The translations under genes were made by a program, and so were the position numbers. 64,000 nt of DNA. Origin: Bradyrhizobium arachidis (lineage in GTDB: Bacteria; Pseudomonadota; Alphaproteobacteria; Rhizobiales; Xanthobacteraceae). Below the pieces are notes generated by a model. The model saw nothing but the letters and a program-made list of their open reading frames with translations, ran no database searches and was not told the origin of the DNA. Shown here one piece after another: positions 1-8,917 of this stretch (position 1 is its first letter; each line of letters starts with the position of its first letter). Location: the NCBI RefSeq assembly GCF_024758505.1, contig NZ_CP077970.1:2542001-2606000 (forward strand). Reading direction: 5' to 3'.

Positions 1-509
1 ATCGTCTGCGTGCCTGGAAAGATCACGAGACGGTCGGGGCGAACATGCGGAACGCGGCCGCGCATCCACTTCGCGGCGATCTCCAGCTCGCGCGCGCTGC
101 CGCCGGGTGGCTGATAATTCAGGAATGCCGTCAGCCCGGATTGCTGGCGCAGGGCCTCCATCCCGGAGAGGATGCGATCGTCGAGCTGCGCTTCCAGCGG
201 ATGCGGCGGCACGTTCATCGACAGGTCGATCGCGACGGGATGCGGCAGGTCGACGGCGCGCCGCGCTGATGTCTCCGAGACGAACGAGCCCTGGCCGACC
301 CGCGCCTCCAAAATCCCGCGGCGGCGCGCCTCGCTATAGGCGCGCGTCACCGTGGTGAGGTCGATGCCGAGCGCCTTGGCGAGCGCGCGCTGCGTCGGCA
401 ATTGCTGTCCGCGCACCAGCCTCCCCGCGGCGATGTCGGCCTCCATGGCATCGACGATGCGCTGATAGCGGGGCCCCGAGAGCTCCGAGATTGTAGGAGT
501 CCAATCCAT
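1..509 (-). CDS. MocR/PdxR-type GntR regulator with aminotransferase-like domain (N-terminal part)
   Basis: The first 169 residues are visible; the gene runs off the left edge. Residues about 10-80 form a GntR winged helix (LPTQRALAKALGIDLTTVTR, then GILEARVGQGSFVSE). From about residue 90 the sequence resembles the start of a fold-type I aminotransferase domain (FLNYQPPGGSARELEIAAKW), the layout of MocR regulators, which sense pyridoxal phosphate or amino compounds. The start ATG follows MDWTPTISELSG and is the only Met before the wHTH. It diverges from the DUF983 gene across an 87-bp gap with a direct repeat that may be its operator. The regulated pathway cannot be told from the window. Confidence 0.85.
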   Translation of the reverse strand, partial: MDWTPTISELSGPRYQRIVDAMEADIAAGRLVRGQQLPTQRALAKALGIDLTTVTRAYSEARRRGILEARVGQGSFVSETSARRAVDLPHPVAIDLSMNVPPHPLEAQLDDRILSGMEALRQQSGLTAFLNYQPPGGSARELEIAAKWMRGRVPHVRPDRLVIFPGTQT

Positions 510-534
510 GCAATTACGGTCCATATCCTTTGAA

Positions 535-564
535 TGTATGGATGCAAGATAGTATTGTATGGAT
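535..564. promoter_or_regulatory. Direct repeat TGTATGGAT x2, candidate MocR operator
   Basis: TGTATGGAT occurs at 535-543 and again at 556-564, exactly 21 bp apart, so both lie on the same DNA face. A related half-site in the opposite orientation (GTCCATATCC) lies at 519-528. MocR-family regulators commonly bind direct repeats spaced by whole helical turns, and the pair sits in the divergent gap between the MocR gene and the DUF983 gene. Assignment is inference. Confidence 0.5.
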
Positions 565-596
565 CGTGAGGCAAGAACAGAGAAAGAGGTGCGGTC

Positions 597-1034
597 ATGA
601 CGAACAACGGTTCGATTTCGCTGGCGAAGGCGATGTGGCGCGGCTTCCGCGGCAAGTGCCCGCATTGCGGCGAGGGCCATCTGTTCGCCCGCTTCCTGAA
701 GGTCGCCGATCGCTGCGAGGCCTGCGGCGAAGAATTCTTCCACCACCGCGCCGACGATCTTCCGGCCTATCTCGTGATCGTCGTGGTCGGCCATCTCGTG
801 GTGCCGGCGATCCTCGCGATCGAGACCGCCTATGCGCCGGCCGTGTGGTTGCAACTCGCGGTCTGGCTGCCGGTGACGTTGATCGCTTCGATCGCATTGC
901 TGCAGCCCACCAAGGGCGCGGTCGTCGGGCTGCAATGGCAGGTCGGCATGCACGGCTTTGAGGACAGCAAGCATCGGCGCGAGGCAGGTGAGCTCGCGCT
1001 GGCCAGGGCCGGCACGACGGCACGCGCGGCCTAA
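597..1034 (+). CDS. DUF983 family membrane protein
   Basis: 145 residues. Two CxxC pairs (CPHC at 21-24 and CEAC at 40-43) form a likely zinc ribbon, followed by two hydrophobic spans at about 57-79 and 81-102. This is the typical layout of DUF983 proteins, small alphaproteobacterial inner-membrane proteins of unknown biochemical role. It lies divergent from the MocR regulator, which could control it. An AGAGAAAGAGG stretch ends just before the start ATG and can act as ribosome-binding site. Confidence 0.85.
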   Translation: MTNNGSISLAKAMWRGFRGKCPHCGEGHLFARFLKVADRCEACGEEFFHHRADDLPAYLVIVVVGHLVVPAILAIETAYAPAVWLQLAVWLPVTLIASIALLQPTKGAVVGLQWQVGMHGFEDSKHRREAGELALARAGTTARAA

Positions 1035-1113
1035 AGGAGTTTTCCGCGGCGTTTACATCGCGCGTTCGGCGGCTACACTCCGGCGAACGCAACAAAAAAA
1101 GATGGAAACGCCG

Positions 1114-1830
1114 ATGACCGCAAGCTCGCCGAAGACCTTCCTGCTTTGCCATGGCGCCTGGTCCGGCGGCTGGGCCTGGAAGAAGATGCATCCGCTGATG
1201 GCGCGGGCCGGCCACCGGCTGATCGCGCCGACCTATACCGGGCTCGGCGAGCGCTCGCATCTGGCCAATCCCTCTGTTGATCTCGATACGCATATCCAGG
1301 ACATCCTCAACGTCATCAAGTATGAGGATCTCCACGACTTCGTGCTGCTCGGCCACAGCTATGGCGGCATGGTCGCAACCGGGGTCGCCGATCGCGCCCG
1401 CGAGCGCATCACGCAAATGATCTATCTCGACGCCTTCGTGCCGCGCGACGGCCAGTCGCTGTTCGATCTCAACGAGGGCGGGCGCGAGCCGATGCGCAAG
1501 GCGGCCACATCGGGCGACGGTTATCGCATCCCGCCCAATCCGCCGCCGCCGGACACGCCGCCGGCCGATCTCGACTGGCTCAACGCCCGCCGCGTCAACA
1601 TGCCGATCAAATGCTTCGAGACGAGGTTGAAGCTCGAGCATGGCGAGCCGCAAATGCCGCGCAGCTATATCTATTGCGCGCGCATTCCGCCGGGCGATGT
1701 GTTCGGGCAGTTCGCCGGGCGCGCGAAGAGCGAGGCGGGCTGGGGCTATTTCGAGCTCGATGCGAGCCATGCGCCGAATGTGACGGCGCCGGAGGCGCTG
1801 ATGCAGGTGCTGCAGGAGATCGTGGGATAG
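1114..1830 (+). CDS. Alpha/beta hydrolase (salicylate-esterase-like)
   Basis: 238 residues. Hallmarks of the small plant-esterase-like hydrolase family: oxyanion motif HGAWSGGW (13-20), nucleophile elbow GHSYGG (80-85, Ser82), YLDAFVP (104-110) and the catalytic His in ASHAPN (His219). Probably a cytoplasmic esterase; substrate unknown. I chose ATG 1114 because GGAA lies six bases upstream; an in-frame ATG at 1102 has no Shine-Dalgarno. A palindromic repeat begins eight bases after the stop. Confidence 0.85.
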   Translation: MTASSPKTFLLCHGAWSGGWAWKKMHPLMARAGHRLIAPTYTGLGERSHLANPSVDLDTHIQDILNVIKYEDLHDFVLLGHSYGGMVATGVADRARERITQMIYLDAFVPRDGQSLFDLNEGGREPMRKAATSGDGYRIPPNPPPPDTPPADLDWLNARRVNMPIKCFETRLKLEHGEPQMPRSYIYCARIPPGDVFGQFAGRAKSEAGWGYFELDASHAPNVTAPEALMQVLQEIVG

Positions 1831-1837
1831 TCTCTCG

Positions 1838-1929
1838 GTCATTCCGGGGCGCGACGAAGTCGCGAACCCGGAATCCGGAGATTGCGGCGCGAGATTCCGG
1901 GTTCGCGCTAACGCGCGCCCCGGAATGAC
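1838..1929. repeat. Palindromic repeat, GTCATTCCGGGGC family, copy 1
   Basis: Ends GTCATTCCGGGGC and GCCCCGGAATGAC are exact inverse complements. Inside, GCGAC-gaa-GTCGC forms the first small arm, and a central ACCCGGAAT...ATTCCGGGT palindrome follows. Six other copies in the window share these ends and this layout. Confidence 0.85.
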
Positions 1930-1988
1930 GGAGCGGGAAATGGTGAGGGGTCCGACGCGATCAACGTCGAACCCCTCGTTTGCAGATA

Positions 1989-2463
1989 TCAGCCGGCCTG
2001 TAAGCCGGGTTCTGTAGGGCACCGCCCGTTTGCACGAACGATACGTGACGGCCATTCCTCTGGGACCATGTTTGCACATGGCCTCGAGCAACCTACCCGG
2101 ACGGCGGGCCTGACATCGCCCCGCGGCGTTATCGCTTTCGCGAACAGCCCGCTTGTGCCGTCCCTATTCGGTTTTGCTCCCGGTGGGGTTTGCCATGCCG
2201 GCTCCGTTGCCGGAACCGCGGTGCGCTCTTACCGCACCTTTTCACCCTTACCTGCCTTCGCAGCTTGCGCTGCTACGGCACGGCAGGCCCGAGGGCTTGT
2301 CGCGCCGAAGCCCAAAGGGCGGAGGCGGGCGGTTCGTTCTCTGTGGCACTTTCCCTGAGGTTACCCTCGCCGGACGTTATCCGGCACCGCATGTCAAGGG
2401 AGCCCGGACTTTCCTCCCCGGCGGCCTTTCGACACTTGCAGGGGCGGCCGTCCGGCCGACTGA
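1989..2463 (-). ncRNA. rnpB: RNase P RNA (class A)
   Basis: Read on the minus strand, the conserved 5' core GAGGAAAGTCCGGGCTCC lies at 2399-2416. The GCCACAGAGAACGAACCGCC segment follows, and the near-terminal ACAGAACCCGGCTTA is at 2001-2015. The ends can pair as helix P1: TCAGTCGGCC (2454-2463) with GGCCGGCTGA (1989-1998), with one wobble pair. This RNA is the catalytic part of the enzyme that matures tRNA 5' ends. The ends are set from the P1 pairing and could be off by about ten bases. Confidence 0.92.
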
Positions 2464-2547
2464 CGCCTTAACGCATGGGCATTTATGACGCTTTCGTCAA
2501 GGCGATATCGCTCCCGCGGGACGTGCGAAAATAATTTATCCTGAAGA

Positions 2548-2574
2548 TGTCGTTTGGTGCGGGCCCCGTTCGAC
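2548..2574 (+). promoter_or_regulatory. Candidate ECF42 promoter
   Basis: TGTCGT (2548-2553) and CGAC (2571-2574) are 17 bp apart, 40 bp upstream of the DGPF gene. ECF42 sigma factors have been reported to use a TGTCGA-type -35 element and a CGA-type -10 element. The match suggests autoregulation of the pair by its own sigma factor. This rests on motif resemblance only. Confidence 0.4.
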
Positions 2575-2613
2575 TGGATGTCGGCGATCAAGCCAAAGCA
2601 ACAGGAGTGAGCG

Positions 2614-2967
2614 ATGCAATATTTGCTGCTGATCTACCAGAACGAGGCCGAGTACGCGAAGATTGACACGGGAACCACCCAGAAGATGTCGGCGGAGTAT
2701 GAGACCTTCACACAATCCATCATCCAGAACGGCAATTTCAAGGCCGGCGACCGGCTGCGGCCGACCACGACAGCGACCACGGTGCGCGTGCGCGATGGCA
2801 AGACGCTGACGACCGACGGTCCGTTTGCGGAAACGCGCGAACAGCTCGGCGGCTACTATCTGGTGGAGGCCAAGGATCTCAACGCGGCGATCGAGATTGC
2901 GGCGCGGATCCCGAGCGCGCGCGTCGGTTCGATCGAGGTGCGGCCGATCTGGGTGTACGACAAGTGA
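2614..2967 (+). CDS. YciI-like DGPF-domain protein
   Basis: 117 residues of the YCII-related family (dimeric ferredoxin-like fold). The family name motif DGPF is at 68-71, followed by [13 protein letters not shown] (73-85). DGPF proteins are the standard partners of ECF42 sigma factors, and the sigma gene starts 22 bases downstream, so the two are surely cotranscribed. Biochemical role is unknown; a part in stress signalling is proposed for such pairs. The ATG is preceded by ACAGGAGTGAGCG, a good ribosome-binding site. Confidence 0.93.
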   Translation: MQYLLLIYQNEAEYAKIDTGTTQKMSAEYETFTQSIIQNGNFKAGDRLRPTTTATTVRVRDGKTLTTDGPFAETREQLGGYYLVEAKDLNAAIEIAARIPSARVGSIEVRPIWVYDK

Positions 2968-2989
2968 CGGCGACGCGCGCAGCCGCCGC

Positions 2990-4222
2990 ATGACCCCGGC
3001 CGAGATCGAAAAGATCTTCCGCGACGAGGCGGGGCGGGCACTGGCCACGCTGATCCGCCTCGTCGGCGATTTCGATCTCGCCGAGGACGCGCTGCAGGAC
3101 GCGTTTGCCGTGGCACTGGAGCGCTGGTCGCCGCGCGATGTTCCCGACAATCCGCGCGCCTGGCTCGTGAACGTCGGGCGCAACAAGGCGATCGACCGCA
3201 TCCGCCGGCAGGCTGCCTTCCGCGGCAAGCTGCGAGAGCTCGTGCATGAGCTCGAGATGAACGCGCAGGCGGTGGACGAGCCGAGTGCCGTGCTCGACGA
3301 CGACATGCTGCGGCTGATCTTCACCTGCTGCCATCCGGCGTTTGCAGCGGAAGTTCAGGTCGCACTTACGCTGCGCACGGTGTGCGGTCTCACCACCGCG
3401 CAGGTCGCGCGCGCCTTCCTCGTCAGCGAGGAAGCGATGGCGCAGCGGCTCGTGCGCGCCAAGCAGAAGATCAGGCTCGCCGGCATTCCCTATGAGGTGC
3501 CCGAGCGCGACGCGCTGGAGCCGCGGCTGCGCGGCGTGCTTGCCGTGATCTATCTCGTCTTCACCGAAGGTTATGTCGCAACATCAGGCGCGGATCTGAT
3601 GCGACCCGATCTCGCGGTGGAGGCGATCAGGCTCGGCCGGCTGCTCGACCGCCTGATGCCGGATCGCGGCGAGATCAAGGGGCTGCTCGCCTTGATGCTG
3701 CTGCACGATGCGCGCCGTGCGGGCCGCGAAACGGCAGCCGGCGACATCGTGCTGCTGGAGGAGCAGGACCGCTCGCTGTGGGACCAAGCGCAGATCGAGG
3801 AGGGGCTTTGGCTTGTGGACGATGCGCTGCGCGTGCCCGGTCGGCCGCAACCCTACACGGTGCAGGCCGCGATCGCCGCGTTGCATGCGCGCGCGCCGAG
3901 CTACGATCAGACAGATTGGCCGCAGATCGCCGGCCTCTACCAGGTGCTGCTGCGCATCAGCCCGTCGCCGGTGATCGAGCTCAACCATGCCGCCGCCGTA
4001 TCGATGGTCGACGGCCCCGCGCGCGCGCTCGATCTCGTCAACGCGATTGCCGCACGCGGCGGGCTCGATGGCTATGAGCTGCTGCCTGCGGTGCGGGCGG
4101 ATTTGTTGCGAAGGCTGGGCCGGAAGGACGAAGCGCGCGCGGCCTACGTCACGGCAACGGCGGCGACGCAGCTCGAGCCGTTGCGGAGGCTGTATGCGCG
4201 GCGGATGAGAGAGATGGGATGA
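2990..4222 (+). CDS. ECF42-group RNA polymerase sigma factor with C-terminal extension
   Basis: 410 residues. Sigma region 2 spans about 13-80 ([20 protein letters not shown], then [20 protein letters not shown]) and region 4 about 120-165 ([20 protein letters not shown]). A 230-residue C-terminal extension follows ([17 protein letters not shown], later [13 protein letters not shown] and ending in TPR-like helices), as in ECF42 factors, where it replaces a separate anti-sigma factor. The upstream DGPF gene is the diagnostic neighbour. ATG 2990 puts region 2 at the usual distance from the N terminus. Confidence 0.92.
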   Translation: MTPAEIEKIFRDEAGRALATLIRLVGDFDLAEDALQDAFAVALERWSPRDVPDNPRAWLVNVGRNKAIDRIRRQAAFRGKLRELVHELEMNAQAVDEPSAVLDDDMLRLIFTCCHPAFAAEVQVALTLRTVCGLTTAQVARAFLVSEEAMAQRLVRAKQKIRLAGIPYEVPERDALEPRLRGVLAVIYLVFTEGYVATSGADLMRPDLAVEAIRLGRLLDRLMPDRGEIKGLLALMLLHDARRAGRETAAGDIVLLEEQDRSLWDQAQIEEGLWLVDDALRVPGRPQPYTVQAAIAALHARAPSYDQTDWPQIAGLYQVLLRISPSPVIELNHAAAVSMVDGPARALDLVNAIAARGGLDGYELLPAVRADLLRRLGRKDEARAAYVTATAATQLEPLRRLYARRMREMG

Positions 4223-4247
4223 GCAGGAGAGCGTTGAGTCTCGACCC

Positions 4248-4375
4248 GTCATCCTGAGGTGCGAGCGGTGCGGCGCAAATGCGACGCGCGGCGAGCCTCG
4301 AAGGATGAACGGCCGGGATGCAGCCGGGCCGTCGCCCTTCGAGGGCCGCTGAAGAAGCGGCCACCTCAGGGTGAC
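4248..4375. repeat. Palindromic repeat, GTCATCCTGAGGTG family
   Basis: Left end GTCATCCTGAGGTG and right end CACCTCAGGGTGAC are near-perfect inverse complements. The interior holds further inverted segments (CCTCGAAGGATGAACGG against CGTCGCCCTTCGAGG). It lies between the convergent sigma-factor and amidase genes and may fold as a bidirectional terminator. A different family from the GTCATTCCGGGGC copies. Confidence 0.7.
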
Positions 4376-4397
4376 GGGGATGAAGTGGCTTTGGCCG

Positions 4398-5261
4398 TCA
4401 CTTCGCCGCCACCGCCGTCGGCTCCTGCGGCAGGCTCGCCAGCAGCGCCTGCAGCGTCGACAGCGTCGAGTGATCCGCAACGCCATCGAGTCGCGCGGGG
4501 CGGAAGTGGCGCTGGAAGGCGGTGACGACTTCCATGGTTGCGGCGTCGTACTTGCCGGTGAGTGGCACGCCGTAGCCATATTTTGCGAGCGCCTGTTGCA
4601 GGCTCAGCACTTCGTCGCTGATGGTGCCGAGCATCAGGCTCTCGCCGCGCACGACGGGCGCCGGCGTCACCCAGTGACCGACGCCGGAGTTCGCCAGCGA
4701 ATGCCACGGAAACTTCTCGCCGGGATCCTTCTTGCGCGCCGGCGCGACGTCGGAATGCGCCAGCACGCGATGCGGCGGCACTTTGCGGCGGAGCATGATG
4801 CCACGGCATAGCGCGATGACGGCCGCGATCTGGCGCAGCGGAAATTCCGGATAGCCCCAGTCATGGCCGCGGTTGACGATCTCGATGCCGATCGAGCAGG
4901 AATTGATGTCGTCCTCGCCGGCCCAGGAGGAGACGCCGGCGTGCCAGGCGCGCTTGGCCTCCTGCACGCATTGCACGATGCGCCCGTCTTCGAGCACGAC
5001 GTAATGCGCCGACACTTCGGTACCGGCGGTGCACAGCCGCGCCAGCGCGCCCTCGACGTCAGGCATGCCGGTGTAATGCAGGACGATCATGTCCGGCAGC
5101 CGGCCCTTGTTGCGCTCGCCGTAATTCGGCGACGGGATGATGTCGGAGACGATGGAGGAATCGGGGTCGAACGTCCGCATGCTCGCCGCGGCCTTCGGAA
5201 CCGGGAGGACGCGTTGGCGCTTCGAATCAGATCCAGGTGACGCGGGCGAACCGGACGACAT
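4398..5261 (-). CDS. N-acetylmuramoyl-L-alanine amidase (AmpD-like) with peptidoglycan-binding domain
   Basis: 287 residues as drawn. Amidase_2 domain at about 40-200 with the expected zinc ligands: His62 in LHYTG, His169 in LAHSDVAPARK and Asp179 in KKDPGEKFPW. A peptidoglycan-binding domain follows at about 210-280 (LSLQQALAKYGYGVPLTGKY). No signal peptide is obvious, so it probably cleaves anhydro-muropeptides during wall recycling. An ATG at 5180 (MRTFDPDSS) is an equally plausible start; the first 27 residues are low-complexity and neither start has a clear ribosome-binding site. It diverges from the dcw cluster. Confidence 0.9.
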   Translation of the reverse strand: MSSGSPASPGSDSKRQRVLPVPKAAASMRTFDPDSSIVSDIIPSPNYGERNKGRLPDMIVLHYTGMPDVEGALARLCTAGTEVSAHYVVLEDGRIVQCVQEAKRAWHAGVSSWAGEDDINSCSIGIEIVNRGHDWGYPEFPLRQIAAVIALCRGIMLRRKVPPHRVLAHSDVAPARKKDPGEKFPWHSLANSGVGHWVTPAPVVRGESLMLGTISDEVLSLQQALAKYGYGVPLTGKYDAATMEVVTAFQRHFRPARLDGVADHSTLSTLQALLASLPQEPTAVAAK

Positions 5262-5701
5262 AGGGCAGCTCGGGAACAGAGGACGATGGGCCCTTCAAGC
5301 CCTTATCTTTACTATTCCTTTACCCCTGCACCCGCGCAATCGCGCAACGTGCCTAACGGGTGCATTTTGGCCCGACTGTGTGGATGACGCATCACCACCT
5401 GGCGCCACTTGGCCGCCTTTTCGACTTGTAACCAAGCTATCAACGCTTTCTTAACGCTAAGGGCCGTTACTGAGTGGTGAAATGCCGACCCGTGTCCGGA
5501 GGCGGCTGAAAGCGCTTTTTTGCTCGAAATCCCATGGCTGCCCGACAAATTCCACTGGGAAAACAGGGTTTGCGGCCTGGGTTGCTCGGGCCAGGCAAGC
5601 GCGCTGTGCAGGGGTTGAGCCGTGGAACCGCCGCGACGCGGAGCTATTTTGGGCGTTGTGGGCTCGTCCGCCATCGGCTTCGTGTCGATCGGGCGTGGCG
5701 C
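5262..5701. other. 440-bp leader upstream of the dcw cluster; mraZ absent
   Basis: Between the divergent amidase gene and rsmH. In most bacteria mraZ occupies this place, but no frame here encodes a MraZ-like AbrB-fold protein. The longest frames are 5482-5739 and an upstream extension of rsmH, both without recognisable homology. The region must hold the main dcw promoter(s); I could not assign -35/-10 boxes with confidence. Confidence 0.6.
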
Positions 5702-6691
5702 ATGACCTCGGCTGCCCATATTCCCGTTCTCGGCCGTGAAGCGGTCGACCATCTCGCGCCGCGCGCGGGCGGCGTTTATGTCGACGCGACCTTCGGCGCT
5801 GGCGGCTACAGCCGCGCCATCCTCGACATCCCGGGAACCCGCGTCATCGGCATCGACCGCGACCGCACGGCGATCGCCGGCGGATTCGATCTGGTCGATC
5901 GCTCCGAGGGGCGGCTGACGCTGGTCGAGGATCGCTTCTCGAATCTGGCCGAAATCTGCGCTGCGCAAGGGCTCGACGAAGTCGACGGCGTCGTCATGGA
6001 TGTCGGCGTCTCCTCCATGCAGCTCGATCAGGCCGGCCGCGGCTTCTCTTTCCGTCTCGACGGTCCGCTCGACATGCGCATGGGGCAGTCCGGGCCGACG
6101 GCGGCGGACGTGGTTGCAACCGCGTCCGAAGGCGATCTCGCCGACGTCATCTATCTCCTCGGCGAGGAGCGCCATTCGCGCAAGGTGGCGCGCGCCATCG
6201 TCGCCGCGCGCAAGGACGCGCCGATTACGACCACGCGGGCACTCGCCGACATCGTTGCGCGCGTGGTGCGCGCCAAGCCCAACGAAATCCATCCGGCGAC
6301 GCGAACGTTCCAGGCCCTGCGCATTCTCGTCAATGAAGAGCTCGACGAGCTCGAGAGCGCGCTTGCCGGCGCTGAGCGCATGCTCAGGCCCGGCGGCCGG
6401 CTCGTGGTGGTGTCGTTCCATTCGCTGGAAGACCGCATCGTCAAGAATTTCCTCAACGCACGCGCCAAGACCGGCGGCGGCTCGCGGCATCTGCCGGAGG
6501 TCGCGCAGGCAGCACCGAGCTTCCAGCTCCTGACGCGGCGGCCGGTCATCGCCGGCGAAGAAGAGGTCGCGCACAATCCGCGCGCGCGTTCGGCAAAGCT
6601 GCGCGCCGCCGAGCGAATCGCCGCGTCAGCGCATGCCGGCGGCGAAGAATCGTCCTGGCCTGGTCTCTCCGATGTCATGAGGGGCGGCTAG
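5702..6691 (+). CDS. rsmH: 16S rRNA (cytosine(1402)-N(4))-methyltransferase
   Basis: 329 residues. RsmH (MraW) methylates C1402 of 16S rRNA. SAM-binding motif [11 protein letters not shown] (27-37), then [20 protein letters not shown] and [12 protein letters not shown], all family signatures. ATG 5702 ([15 protein letters not shown]) fits the family N terminus; the frame stays open further upstream but without homology. First gene of the dcw cluster; ftsL begins four bases after the stop. Confidence 0.96.
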   Translation: MTSAAHIPVLGREAVDHLAPRAGGVYVDATFGAGGYSRAILDIPGTRVIGIDRDRTAIAGGFDLVDRSEGRLTLVEDRFSNLAEICAAQGLDEVDGVVMDVGVSSMQLDQAGRGFSFRLDGPLDMRMGQSGPTAADVVATASEGDLADVIYLLGEERHSRKVARAIVAARKDAPITTTRALADIVARVVRAKPNEIHPATRTFQALRILVNEELDELESALAGAERMLRPGGRLVVVSFHSLEDRIVKNFLNARAKTGGGSRHLPEVAQAAPSFQLLTRRPVIAGEEEVAHNPRARSAKLRAAERIAASAHAGGEESSWPGLSDVMRGG

Positions 6692-6694
6692 CGC

Positions 6695-7087
6695 ATGCGC
6701 ATCATCCACCTCCTGGTCATCGGCGCGCTGATCTTCGCCGCGGCCTATGTCTACCGGATCAAGATGGAATCCACAGCCCGCACCGAACGCGTGCTGCGCC
6801 TGCACGCGGAAATCCGCGAGCAGCGCGACGCGATCGCGGCGTTGCGCGCCGAATGGTCCAAGCTCGATGCGCCGCTGCGGCTGCAGGGGCTGGCCGAGCG
6901 GCATCTGCCGCTCAAGCCGCTCAACGGCACGCAATATGATCAGCTCAAGAACCTGCCGGAGCGCCCGCCGCGGCTGGTGAAGCCGGGCGAGCCCGATCCG
7001 ATCGGCGCCATGATCAACACCATCGAAGCCGTGGTCAACTCCGATACCGTGACCGGATCCGTGCCTCAGCCGGGGAGCAAGCGATGA
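6695..7087 (+). CDS. ftsL: Cell division protein FtsL
   Basis: 130 residues. One N-terminal transmembrane helix (about 4-20, IHLLVIGALIFAAAYVY), then a coiled coil (about 24-55, RTERVLRLHAEIREQRDAI). Position between rsmH and ftsI and this topology identify FtsL, which forms the FtsQLB complex in the periplasm and activates septal wall synthesis. Its stop overlaps the ftsI start as ATGA, so the two are translationally coupled. The C-terminal tail (residues about 80-130) is polar and poorly conserved. Confidence 0.9.
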   Translation: MRIIHLLVIGALIFAAAYVYRIKMESTARTERVLRLHAEIREQRDAIAALRAEWSKLDAPLRLQGLAERHLPLKPLNGTQYDQLKNLPERPPRLVKPGEPDPIGAMINTIEAVVNSDTVTGSVPQPGSKR

Positions 7088-8850
7088 GCGCCAAGACTCC
7101 GGCCAACGCTCCGGCCAAGCGCACTGATAAGCCCACCGAGCCCTGGAAGCAGCGGCTGATCCGCAGCCTGCTCTACGGGCGCAACGTCGATCGCGCCGCG
7201 AAGGCGCGCGTGCGTGTCGGCTTTGCCATCCTCGCTTTCGCGGCGATCTATTCGGTGATCGGCGGCCGGCTCGTCATGTTCGCGATCGGCGCCGACAGCC
7301 ACGGCGCACGCCGCGCCGCGTCGCAGGACGTGATCGCGACCGCGCGTCCCGACATCATCGATCGCAACGGCGAGATCCTCGCCACCGACGTCAAGGCATC
7401 GAGCCTGTTCGGCGAGCCGCGCCGCATCATCGACAAGGACGAGGCCATCGAGCTCTTGACCGCGACGGTGCCCGATCTCGACACCGGCGAGGTGCGCGAG
7501 CGGCTGTCGTCGCGAAAAGGCTTCGTGTGGCTGAAGCGCGAGATCACGCCGAAGCAGCAGCAGGACATCCACAAGCTCGGCATTCCCGGCATCGGCTTCC
7601 TGCGCGAGAACAAGCGCGTCTATCCGACCGGCAACGAGGTCGCCCACCTCATCGGTCTCGTCAACATCGACAACCAGGGCATCGCCGGCATGGAGAAGTG
7701 GCTCGACACCAACGGGCTCGCGGATCTCCACCGCGCCGGCTTTGCCACGGATCGCCTGCAAAAGCCGATCGAGCTGTCGGTCGATTTGCGCGTCGAGCAT
7801 GCGCTGCGCGACGAATTGCTGCGAGCCAAGGAAAAGTACAAGGCGAAGGCGGCCTCCGGCCTCGTCTCCAACGTCAAGACCGGCGAGATCGTCGCGCTGG
7901 TGTCGCTGCCGGATTTCGATCCGAACAACCCGAAAGAGGCGCACGATCCCGATCGCATCAACCGTCTCACGACCGGCGTGTTCGAGATGGGCTCGACCTT
8001 CAAGACCCTGACGCTGGCGATGGCGCTGGACTCCGGCAAGGCCTCGCTCAACACGCTGTACGACGCACGCGGCGCGCTGCATTACGGCAAGTTCGCGATC
8101 CACGACACCCACCCGCTTGGACGCTCGATCTCGCTTGCGGAAGTGTTCACCTTCTCCTCCAACGTCGGTGCGGCGCGCGTTGCGCTGAGCCAGGGCGTCG
8201 AGGCACATCGCGCGTTCCTGAAGAAGGTCGGGCAGCTCGACCGCCTCCGCACAGAGCTGCCGGAGAGCGCTTCACCGATCGTGCCGAAACGCTGGGGCGA
8301 GCTCAACACCATCACCATCGCGTTCGGTCACGGTATCGCGGTGGCACCGCTGCAGGCGGTGATGGGCATCAATGCGATGGTCAATGGCGGCTATCTGATC
8401 CCGCCGACCTTCCTCAAGCGCTCCGAGGAAGACGCCAAGGCGGTGGCCAAGAAGGTGATCCGGCCCGAAACGTCGGAGAAGATCCGCTATCTGATGCGGC
8501 TCAACGCCGAGGTCGGAACCGCCAAGAAGGCTGACGTCGCCGGCTACTATATCGGCGGCAAGACCGGCACGTCCGAGAAGGTGGTCGGCGGCCGCTATTC
8601 CAAGAAGCAGGTGCTCAATTCCTTCACGGCGATCCTGCCGGCGGACAATCCGCAATTCCAGCTCCTGGTCATGCTGGACGAGCCGAAGGCGATCCCGGAG
8701 ACCATGGGCTTCATCACCTCGGGCTGGAACGCGGTGCCGACGGGCGGCAAGGTGATTGCCCGGATTGCGCCGCTGCTCGGGATCGAGCCTCGCTTTAATC
8801 TGCCGCCGTCCGACCGCCTTATTCTTGCGACATCCAGGACAACCCAGTAA
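7084..8850 (+). CDS. ftsI: Peptidoglycan D,D-transpeptidase FtsI (PBP3)
   Basis: 588 residues. Short cytoplasmic tail, one membrane helix (about 46-68), dimerisation domain, then the transpeptidase domain with all three active-site motifs: STFK (Ser304), SSN (358-360) and KTGT (493-496). It crosslinks septal peptidoglycan with FtsW. Length is normal for the family. The start overlaps ftsL by four bases; a 67-bp gap separates it from murE. Confidence 0.96.
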   Translation: MSAKTPANAPAKRTDKPTEPWKQRLIRSLLYGRNVDRAAKARVRVGFAILAFAAIYSVIGGRLVMFAIGADSHGARRAASQDVIATARPDIIDRNGEILATDVKASSLFGEPRRIIDKDEAIELLTATVPDLDTGEVRERLSSRKGFVWLKREITPKQQQDIHKLGIPGIGFLRENKRVYPTGNEVAHLIGLVNIDNQGIAGMEKWLDTNGLADLHRAGFATDRLQKPIELSVDLRVEHALRDELLRAKEKYKAKAASGLVSNVKTGEIVALVSLPDFDPNNPKEAHDPDRINRLTTGVFEMGSTFKTLTLAMALDSGKASLNTLYDARGALHYGKFAIHDTHPLGRSISLAEVFTFSSNVGAARVALSQGVEAHRAFLKKVGQLDRLRTELPESASPIVPKRWGELNTITIAFGHGIAVAPLQAVMGINAMVNGGYLIPPTFLKRSEEDAKAVAKKVIRPETSEKIRYLMRLNAEVGTAKKADVAGYYIGGKTGTSEKVVGGRYSKKQVLNSFTAILPADNPQFQLLVMLDEPKAIPETMGFITSGWNAVPTGGKVIARIAPLLGIEPRFNLPPSDRLILATSRTTQ

Positions 8851-8917
8851 GCCGTAACGGTGCTGCCCTGAGTCGGTTTTCGCTGGATTTCCGGCTTGGC
8901 GTCCGGACTGGAAGACC

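Noticed and set aside
1838..1929. CRISPR array or tRNA from the repeat families
   Set aside because: Copies are dispersed, not in a regular array with spacers, and the folded layout lacks tRNA-conserved positions such as the TTC-loop consensus and a CCA-type acceptor end.
595..2091. Long open frame on the minus strand across the DUF983, hydrolase and RNase P region
   Set aside because: It is antisense to two well-supported genes and part of rnpB, with Arg/Ala-rich composition typical of shadow frames in GC-rich DNA.
5556..5590. TGGG/AGGG/TGGG/CGGG series as MraZ boxes
   Set aside because: Spacings are 9, 13 and 9 bp rather than the regular 10 bp, and mraZ is absent here.
5482..5739. Frame of 85 codons upstream of rsmH as a possible MraZ
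   Set aside because: No MraZ/AbrB-like sequence, many Arg and Trp residues, and it overlaps the rsmH start in another frame.
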